Shown here: positions 56,330 to 64,000 of the stretch, in pieces | Layout of the letters: each line of letters opens with the position of its first letter | How positions within the stretch are numbered: the first letter of the stretch is position 1 | Origin: Marsupella aquatica | Taxonomy: Eukaryota; Marchantiophyta | DNA length: 64,000 nt | Assembly: GCA_973895155.1 (NCBI GenBank) | Contig: OZ316897.1 | Span: 16,988,001 to 17,052,000, forward strand | Reading direction: 5' to 3' | Position numbers and translations under genes: made by a program | Notes under the pieces: model-generated | Seen by the model: the letters and a program-made list of their open reading frames with translations, nothing else | Told to the model about the DNA's origin: nothing | Database searches by the model: none

Positions 56330-58247
56330 GCTGCATGCTCACCCGGGGTGCCAATGGGAAAGAAATTGACAAGAAAAAGAAGTGGCAGGCCCAAGGCTAG
56401 GAAATAAACCCACAAAGGAAACAAACGGTGCAAGGCAGCAATGTGTAGAATGTGTAAACACACAGAAAAACCATCGGCAAAGAAAAGACCCTTAAAAACT
56501 CCAATTATACCGGTGTTGTGCTTGCTGGATTGACTATCTGATGAATATGCCGGGCCCTCAGCTTTATGCAGATGACATGTGGCGGCAGCAAAGAAATCCG
56601 GAAAATTGGGCCCTTAAAAACATAAACCTGGGACCCCCTTAAGTGTATACATCGGCCCTTTCAAATGTATAAATATGGGGCCCGGTTAAGTGTATACATC
56701 GGGCCCCGATGTGGACCCGGGAAGTAGCAAGCAAGACGGAAAAGAGACCGGGCACGCGTCGGCAGCAAAATGGTCGTAGTGGGGACCGGCCGCGGTGCCC
56801 TATGTACATGCCCTCATGGGAGTCGAAAGACCCTCGCGCAGCGGGCGAGCGACCACGGAGGAATGGGGGGAAAAAGACGAAACCCAAGGCGAGGCGAGAG
56901 AAAAGAAAAACGGCCTTAATTGCTCCAGCCCTGCAAAGGGCTTCGTGCCATACGCCCTCCTTAGTCCTTATGAGCTCCCGAAAAGGGAGGCTATGAGCTC
57001 CCCCTCAATCCACTCCTTAAATGCTTCCGTGCCTGGCAGAGTGGCAGAAGGACTCCAGGGAAAGGAGTCAAATGTAACTCCCCCCTTCTTTAATTCTCCA
57101 TAGGGCCTCGTGCCCTCCTTGCGCTTCAGCTCCCTCTCCTCCTTGCTTTCGCTTGTGCTTGGCTGCCCCTCCCCCTGCTTTAATGCTGCTTAGGGCCTCG
57201 TGCCCTCTCCTGGCACTCTCGCTCCCCCTTTAATGCTTCATAGGGCCTCGTGCCCTCTCCCTGCACTCGTGCTTTGGCTCCCCCTCCCCCTTTAACGCTG
57301 CTGAAAGTGGGCTCTGTGCCCTGCAGGACGACTCCGAGAGAGGGAGTCAAATGTACTCCCCCTTTAATGCAGCATAGGGCTTTGCGCCCCCCTTTCGCTT
57401 CCCCCTCCCCTTGTTAATTCTCCAGAGGCCTCTGTGCCTTCTCCTCTTGGCTCCCGGCTTGTACTCGCTACCCCAAAAGAATCATTAAAATGTAAGGCGA
57501 AAGGTGAAGGGAAAGAAAATCTCGGGGGTTTCACTTCCACAAAAATGACATATCATGTGCGACGAAGGATAGGGTCATTTTATTGGTTCTAAGGGAAGAC
57601 TTAAGAATTTTTGTAGAAGAACAATAGGGTCTTTTAAATTCAATTTTGAGACTTATAAGAACATTAGGGTCTTTTTAATCAAATTTTTAGAATATTCCAA
57701 GTATATTCTAACTTTATAGGGGTTAAAAAATATAAAAAATTCTTACATTTTAGGGGGTCCGAGGCCTAAAAACGTCGTAGGCGATGGGGAGGTCCCCATG
57801 TAGTGAGACCCCCGAGAAGAAAATGAGGGGAAGAAATGGGCGCGCGGCCCTATGCACTTGGGAGGTATTCGCGAGGTGGTCGAGGCAGCGACGAGGTGGT
57901 CACGCTGCGGCCGAGGTAGGATGCAGCCGTGGCCGGCAAAAGAAACACCAAAAAAATGGCCCGAAAAAGGTCGTGGCAGGCGCTAAAGCAGCATTTGGCA
58001 GCGGCCGGAAATGAAAAACCGTGAAAGCAAAGTGCGAAGGAAAAGAGGGAGGGGGGGGCTGTTTGACTTAAGTGTATATACTTAAGTGTATACACAAAAG
58101 CCATAACTTCCACCCCATCGCTCAACGTTTTTCCATAGAAATTGCACCGGCATCAATGGAAAAGTGTCAACTATCTTGAGCAATTGAGAAGCACAGTGTC
58201 TCTGATCTTCTTCCCTTCACCGCTAACCCGACGACAGTTCTTCTTGA
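56330..58247 (-). other. element C 5' leader with hairpin array
   Basis: This GC-rich leader is homologous in style to that of element A. Perfect AGGGC-5 nt-GCCCT hairpins lie at 57,102-57,116, 57,192-57,206 and 57,242-57,256, with degenerate copies around them, each near a TTTAATGC(T/A)(G/T)C phrase. A MITE interrupts it. Frames here are low-complexity and not credible. Confidence 0.6.
57513..57824. mobile_element. MITE copy 3 with 8-bp target duplication
   Basis: The body is 57,521-57,816 (296 bp), with ends CTCGGGGGTTTCACT and AGTGAGACCCCCGAG, flanked by exact AAGAAAAT duplications (57,513-57,520 and 57,817-57,824). Like copy 1 it sits in a retroelement leader. Confidence 0.85.
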
Positions 58248-58405
58248 ATAAAAGGCGTAAGAGAAACAATCGTATTGAAATCGAACCGAAAACCGGCGGG
58301 ATGCCAAGATCGGTCGGGAGCATCTAACGAATCACTGTGTGAATTCCGTGTACAAAACTGACAAGCACTGTCTGAGCTCTGTCAACAGCGATTCAAGAAG
58401 AACTG
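58235..58405 (-). promoter_or_regulatory. predicted self-priming pair of element C
   Basis: Bases 58,235-58,249 at the A1/internal boundary are the exact 15-nt reverse complement of 58,391-58,405 within A1. This is one base longer than the pair in element A. Confidence 0.65.
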
Positions 58406-58606
58406 AAAAACGGCAAAGAAAAACATGCCCTAAGTAGGACCGGGTCCAGGCATCACACTAACAAACATCTTTGCTTCAAGAACGGCCCAGGCTCGCTACA
58501 AGAACATGACACTAACTCAAATAGTACACTAGCCCTAACTACATACCTAGCGGGCATGCGAGGGACATGCCGATGTGCACAAGAGGCACTGTCCCTCGGC
58601 ATGACA
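58248..58606 (-). repeat. element C terminal repeat A1
   Basis: This 359-bp copy of the A/C-family A repeat, read on the minus strand, starts TGTCATGCCGAGG and ends CCTTTTAT. It is preceded by the CAAT target duplication. It is more diverged from A1 of element A than A1 is from A2, so C is a separate insertion. Confidence 0.85.
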
Positions 58607-59870
58607 ATTGCATCATTTCCATAGACTCGCCTATCCCCAATCCTTATTTCCAGTATTGTCAACTTTAGTTACACCCCTAAGGGGGGCTTTACAAGACGGT
58701 GGGGGCCGTTCAGTGTCTCTCCATCCAAAGCCAATCTGATGGCCATTTCCTTACAAAAAAATTAAAATGCCTGAGAAAAAATGTGTCATGCATCATGTCT
58801 GGAAGTAATCAATGCAATTCCCTGAAAAGAAGTGGCCGTTTGCTCCAAGTTTTTAGACCACCTCAAGAGGAGGTCCAAGTTTTTGACAAAAAAACTTGCA
58901 CACATCAGCAAAAAAGCCCACTAACAGATGACTAGGTTTGGTAATGTTTTTGCTTGATGTTGTTGAGCATAGACGACATTCGTAACGGCAAGCCCATGAA
59001 CCATCTAACCCACAATAGTTGACACAGAGAGATACGTGATTCACCTCCACATGAGGCTACGTCCACGGGAACACACAAGAACTTTACTACACTCTGGGCC
59101 GACCGGCCATACCAAGCATCCATAGCACAAGCTCTCCCTATCTCTCAACTAGCTCCGTATCAATGAGCCTAAGTTCCACCAGGGTCTGGCATCAGACTTG
59201 ACTATATGCACAACAGCACTACCGCTAACATTAGCTAAGTCCTAACCCGAGTTAGACTAATTGTGGTTAGCTCATGAGTCACAAGACTAGAGCAATATCT
59301 AACAGATGTGCCCCCAAGTTCATGTAAAGTTAAGTGTGGCCAGTTCCCACATATGAATGGCTTGGATTGCATCTCTCACTTAGAAAAAAAGGAATTGCTG
59401 CCCCCAAGTTCTTGTAAAGCCACCCTAATGTCATGGTGTAGAGGAGTCCCTAGTGTCACGGTCTAGAGTAGCTTTATTGCAATTATATGGTCAAATGAGG
59501 ATTATGCAGAAGGGATCCATGTATTTGGACTCCCCATGCTCTTATGCACTCACAAATAGAGTATAAATATTAAAAATTATTGTTACCATAGAAATTTTGG
59601 GTCCCATTGTCCCACCCTAAACCCTAAAATTTTGGGCACATCAAAATATGACATATATGGTATACCACATCCCTCCATACCATGATAAACCTTGTCATAT
59701 CAATGAGTGCACACTCTATGTTAGCAAATTTTCATGTGTGATTATTGATAGGGGAAATTATGGCTTATTGTTCCATTGTGAGTAGGATGGTGAGTATGTG
59801 GAATTGGCAAGCATGTTTATGAGTACATCGCCCCATGCCCGTGTGTTGCACAAAAGATTTTGAGTGAAGG

Positions 59871-60379
59871 TGTCATGCCGAGGAACAATGTCTCTTATGC
59901 ACATCGGGATATCCCTTGCATGCCCGCTAGGTATGTAATTAGGGCCAGTACTTGAGTGAGCGACATGTTCTTGTAGCAAGTTTGGGCCATTCTTGAAGCA
60001 AATGTTTCTTAGTGTGACGCCTGGACTTGGTTTACTTAAGGCATGTTTGTCTTCATTGGTTTTCAGTTCTTCTTGAATAGCTGTTGAGATAGAGCTTGTC
60101 GATTTTGTACATGGAATTTAGACAGTGATTCGTTAGATGTCCTGGCCAATCTTGGCATCCCGCCAATTTTCCTTTTAATTTCAATACACTTGTTTCTGTT
60201 ATGCCTTTTATATACAAAGGTTTACACCTCCACTACTTATAATTATACCATCTTATTTGGTTTTTTTTTGTGCTTGTAAATGTGATGAGACTTTTTCTTT
60301 GCATTGTTGGTGATATATATATTGTTGGTGACTTGTATGATTTTGATATGCTCTGGCTACAATACTATATATCATGACA
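59871..60379 (+). mobile_element. solo A-B terminal repeat of the A/C family
   Basis: A (59,871-60,211, starting TGTCATGCCGAGG) is joined directly to B (60,212-60,379, ending ATCATGACA), with the same junction as A2|B2 in element A. Recombination between A1 and A2 of a split-repeat element would leave exactly this. It is older than A: about 15-20% diverged by eye, with small indels. The flanking 4-mers (AAGG and TGGG) no longer match. Confidence 0.8.
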
Positions 60380-63300
60380 TGGGCAAGATTTTGAGGCATG
60401 ACAAGATTTCAAGATGAAATGTATTTAATGGTGCCAAAATGAAAAGATTTTTAATGAATTATCAGAATTGGTTTCAGCCAAGCTTTGAGATGCTCTAATA
60501 TGGTTTAAGTACTTAGACAGGCAGCAAACCTGCATCTACTGGCTACTACTGGCAGCCACCGACTAATGGAGCAAGCCACCCCACTCTCGAGACCTCCATT
60601 ACCTTTACCTGCATAACGATGGAGACAATATGATTTAGGTACTTATCTTCATTCTGCACGGAGCAAACCTGCATCTAACTGCTACGGGAGCAATCAGGAC
60701 GGACAACATTATAGAAGGAAATAGATTCACCTTCATCTGAGAGCCTTCATCTGAGAGTGCTGCATTGGAAAGATTTGAGATCAGCAATAGATGGCCTTTA
60801 CTGATATGGTGGGGTTTAGTAGTAACCGTTGACATCCTGTTCCATCATCATCACCAGATCATAGAGATTCACTCGGGAGAAAAAGTCAACTTTCACTGGC
60901 GCTAACTCGAGACTTCGATTCCACGACATCCGTCTCCTACTCTCGTCCTTTCTTGCTTCTTTTGGTTGTGGCAGGGCCGGTGGAATTGAACGCCCCAAAA
61001 GGTGTCCGGAAATCGGGGCGAGGTCTCATTGAGTCATTGAATTGCCTTCGAGAAAAGCTAAGTTTAGATACCTCCGTGGCATTTGCATGGGACCAAAAAA
61101 AGATGCAACTTCGTTCGGTCTCTTGCGGGGAAGGTCAGCGTCATTCGGGGAATCAGGCAGGTGATGAAGGCTGCTGCTGCTGATCACGGGCTGCTTGCAT
61201 GCCTCGAAGGTTTCCGCAGGTCTGCACCTTAATATAACTTGTGACCCTCCGTCCCTCAAACCTTTGCGGAGCAACTTGCGCAACAAGGGCGGCGCGAGGT
61301 TTTGACGCGGCTGCTGCTTGCCGACCTTAATTAATCAATCACAGACCTCGGCTGCCTCTCCCCTTCTTCTTCGCGCCGACTGCTGAGCTTTCACTTGCGT
61401 GCATCACGACTGGACGGTAGTAGTAAGAAAAATTCCCGTGAACTATGGTGGGCAGGAGGGAATGGCCCCGGGCGTTAATTTCATATCTTTCTTGTCCGGT
61501 GAAGGATGTTGGTTAGCGAAACAGTGACATTCTGTGTTCTGACTCAAGAGAGAAGAAGAATGATGTCGATGACATTATTTTGTGACTCGGAGATACTTTT
61601 GGCTATCTTTTTAGTCAACACAATCAAGAAGACTTTCCACGAGTAAAGACTCCCAAGCTTTTTTTTCAGAAGTACTGTCTGGAGTAACATGCTGTCATGT
61701 GAGTAGCTATATTCTTTGAAAGTTTGAAAGGAAAAGAATTGCTTTTGGCATATTATGAAGAACAGTAAACAGTGTCGGACAGTAGCCTGGAAGGGCAGGA
61801 AGGCATTGTGCTATCTGTCAACACATGAGAGCCCAAACCTGCGCCTATTGAGGTTTACTAAATGCACGCACTCTTTCTTTCCTGTCTTTCATTTTTTCTT
61901 GTTACCCGTTCTTCTGTCTTTTTTTCTTGCTTGTTGCCCGTTCAGCTCGCTCTCCTCAATTGTGATAAGTTACTGATATATGAATGCAATTCAATGATAT
62001 TTTGAAGGGGAAAAAAAATTGGTAGCCATGTGGACAATGCACTCGACTTGAGTAGGCTCTCTCCCGAGTGGAGTTCTTTGCCTCGAAAAACCCAATTGAA
62101 TGAGCTCCTAGTGGAGTTGACTTTCATCTTTGAAATGTCGTCGAACTTAATTGAGATATGGCCCATTCAGCGACTCTATACGTCATACACTTACAAACTA
62201 GTTGCCATTCGAATGACAACGGGAGTGATTGCACGACAGAGGCGTGCACAAGCCTTGACCCCTCTCATGAATTGTAGCTGTCTCACGAGTAGCGCGCACA
62301 CGGTAAAGTCTGTCTCGTTGTTCAAGTGTATGATCATGCACGGGCTGACACGAACCTGTTTTTCGTACGTCTGTCTAGAAACGTACTTGAGAATGACGCT
62401 CCTCCAACCTACCCAAATGAGGTACAGTGAAATTGGGGTTGTCGTATCGCTCGTATCGTCGGTCATGGCTGGGAAGATGGCACGCTGGAAATGTCTACAA
62501 ACTACAGTGAGTAGTCTACTCTCTCGAACAGTACTCACTACCAATATATATATGGCAGCATTACCTCTTCTGCCACACCGATCTCCTTTCCCCATTGACT
62601 GTGGTCTGCGTGCTTGTGTCGTAAAGTAGCACGAGTTCACTAGCACGTCAGCTCTGGGACTTCGCTTCATTGACGGACCGACATTGATATAATGGAGCCT
62701 TCATCACAAAGCTTCTTATTAAAGGGGATGTTTCTGATGAAATCCAGGATCCTTACCGCACACTGTCTTTTCCTTTTGGCTGCACTACTGTTGATTGAGA
62801 AAAAGGTCAAGCTCCATGTTCAAGTAGGTGGATTCATGGAGAGAATCGTACGTTTCTGAAATTAATGCCCACATGGACAGATCTTCTAAAGAATAGAATT
62901 ATTTTCTTCAATACTTTTGATGTTTAGGCGTACTGTACAAGAGATGGGATACTCGTGCTACCATTTTCCCATAGTGGACACCCAAGCCAAAACACCTGGA
63001 AAACATATAAGGCCAAGGAGAGACCAAAATCAATGTCAAAAGATAACCAATCATTAACATGTCAGCTAAGAACGAGGATGTCCTCTCAATCAGATGTGTA
63101 GAGGATGTTCAGAGGTGCTCTAAAAGTTAGTCAGTCAGGACATGACACAAAATGCACCTAAGCACAAACACAGAAAAAGCCAGGGACCCACTTCGATCTG
63201 TGCAGCTAGGATCGATAAACTTTCAGACCAAGTTGCCTCCTCTCATTTTGTAAAGTGAACTCTGACCAAAGAACATAAATCTACAAAGACTGAGGGCAAC

Positions 63301-63817
63301 TTGCATGTGAGCGGCCCTACCCTTTGTGGCCGTAAAACTGACTTGTGGCAGCATATTAGTGCATGCGAGAAAAATACCTCATCACCTCCCCTGCCAGTCC
63401 TGCCGCAAACACTTAGCAAATCAAAAGGCAAGCCAGGCTGGAAAATTTATGGCCCTTACAGATCCCGACTTCAAACTTCCACAAAAAACAAAAGCCCTAA
63501 AGTAACATAGTCATATCGTGACAGTCTGCCATTGCAAGTTTTGCAGTGTGCTTGTTTTGCTCCTGGTAGTCACTCTGTAAAACACCGGCTTCCGCAAATT
63601 ACAAATGAAAGTGAGAATTGGATTCACAAACACTTCTGAGTTTGCAGCTCTCAAGCTCCAACTTTCCACACCAACTTCAAAGAAGAACCAAGCTGAGCGG
63701 CAACTTTGCTTTTAATTGCAAGGAGGTGTGGAAGTCCTCCCAATTCCAGTCACTTTCACCTTGCACAACGCACTCTACGTACCTTTTAATTCAAGAGTTT
63801 GTCAATAGCAAGTTAGT

Positions 63818-63941
63818 CTTACTTCCAAAAAAATGACACATCACGTGAAACGAAAGATAGGGTCATTTTATAGGTTCTAAGGGAAAATTTGAGAATTTTT
63901 TGAGAAAACAATAAAGTCTTTTAAATCCAATTTGAGACTTA
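63818..63941 (+). mobile_element. truncated, diverged MITE of the CTCGGGGGT family
   Basis: The sequence from TTACTTCCAAAAAAATGACA to TTTGAGACTTATA follows the first 40% of MITE copies 1 and 3 with about 15% differences, then stops matching. The terminal CTCGGGGGT is lost. Confidence 0.6.
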
Positions 63942-64000
63942 TACAGTTTGCATACTTAATTGCTTGCTTCCCCTCTTTTCAAGCTCTTGTTTGTGCATTC

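Larger units (their letters stand above)
51159..58606 (-). mobile_element. element C: internally deleted relative of element A, minus strand
   Basis: Reading on the minus strand, A1 is 58,606-58,248 (359 bp), then the primer site, leader, Gag-Pol remnant, polypurine tract and a single B (51,334-51,159, 176 bp). A2 and B2 are missing, yet the 4-bp duplication (ATTG on the + strand, CAAT in element sense) is exact at both ends. This is what recombination between B1 and B2 would leave. Two internal deletions relative to A remove most of gag and the segment from protease to methyltransferase motif I. Two MITEs lie inside. It cannot be autonomous. Confidence 0.88.
58611..64000. other. right flank, no convincing gene
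   Basis: It begins with the second copy of the 38-bp repeat next to element C. It contains the solo A-B repeat (59,871-60,379) and a partial MITE at the end. Frames near 60.9-61.3 and 62.0-62.7 kb are open on both strands and match no family I know, so I do not call them genes. Confidence 0.5.

Noticed and set aside
62030-62670. Open frames of about 199 (+) and 159 (-) residues over the same bases
   Set aside because: The + frame lacks an ATG at its start, both strands are open at once, no domain or family resemblance is visible, and no splice context supports either.

Overview
The window is nuclear plant DNA and is mostly transposon. The only convincing host gene is a group IIb WRKY transcription factor at about 42.9-46.0 kb on the + strand, in five exons with all introns in phase 0. 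The conserved intron inside the WRKY domain and the IIb leucine zipper place it in a land plant. DNA-methyltransferase-bearing Ty3/gypsy elements and a diffuse intergenic landscape suggest a seed-free lineage (moss, lycophyte or fern), but I cannot resolve it further.

Layout: 1-7.9 kb is non-coding flank with G-rich and palindromic repeats and one tRNA-derived SINE-like trace. 7,936-27,636 is a Ty3/gypsy element (element A, + strand). A second, diverged member of the same clade (element B, 17,204-26,799, + strand) is nested in its terminal PHD-finger codons. 27.6-41.3 kb is gene-poor DNA with several short tandem repeats. 41.3-46.2 kb is the WRKY gene with a repeat-bearing, W-box-containing upstream region. 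46.2-51.15 kb is non-coding. 51,159-58,606 is element C (- strand), an internally deleted relative of A. 59,871-60,379 is a solo terminal repeat of the A/C family. The rest is non-coding.

All three elements encode, or once encoded, one long Gag-Pol polyprotein: Gag with zinc knuckles, aspartic protease, a complete DNMT3-like C5-cytosine methyltransferase domain placed between protease and reverse transcriptase, RT, RNase H, DDE integrase, and a C-terminal PHD finger. They are broken by stop codons that are nearly all C-to-T type (CAG to TAG, CGA to TGA), as expected from deamination of methylated cytosine.

The main discovery candidate is terminal architecture. These integrase-encoding elements do not have ordinary LTRs. 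They have split direct repeats in the order A1 - internal - B1 - A2 - B2, as otherwise known for tyrosine-recombinase PAT/Ngaro elements. The whole permuted unit is bounded by TGTC...(G/A)(A/C)CA ends and an exact 4-bp target duplication: ATGT for A, ACCA for B, and CAAT for C (which has lost A2-B2). The primer-binding site directly after A1 is complementary to an internal segment of A1, so priming is probably Tf1-like self-priming. A polypurine tract directly precedes B1. The A2|B2 joint looks like a joined 2-LTR cDNA junction. The B1|A2 joint carries two extra bases (GC) inside a palindrome, as if integrase opens a circular intermediate there.

Four smaller insertions are dated by their own 8-bp target duplications: three copies of a ~297-bp MITE family with CTCGGGGGT termini (one in A, two in C), and a 693-bp hAT-like insertion in the gag of element B.
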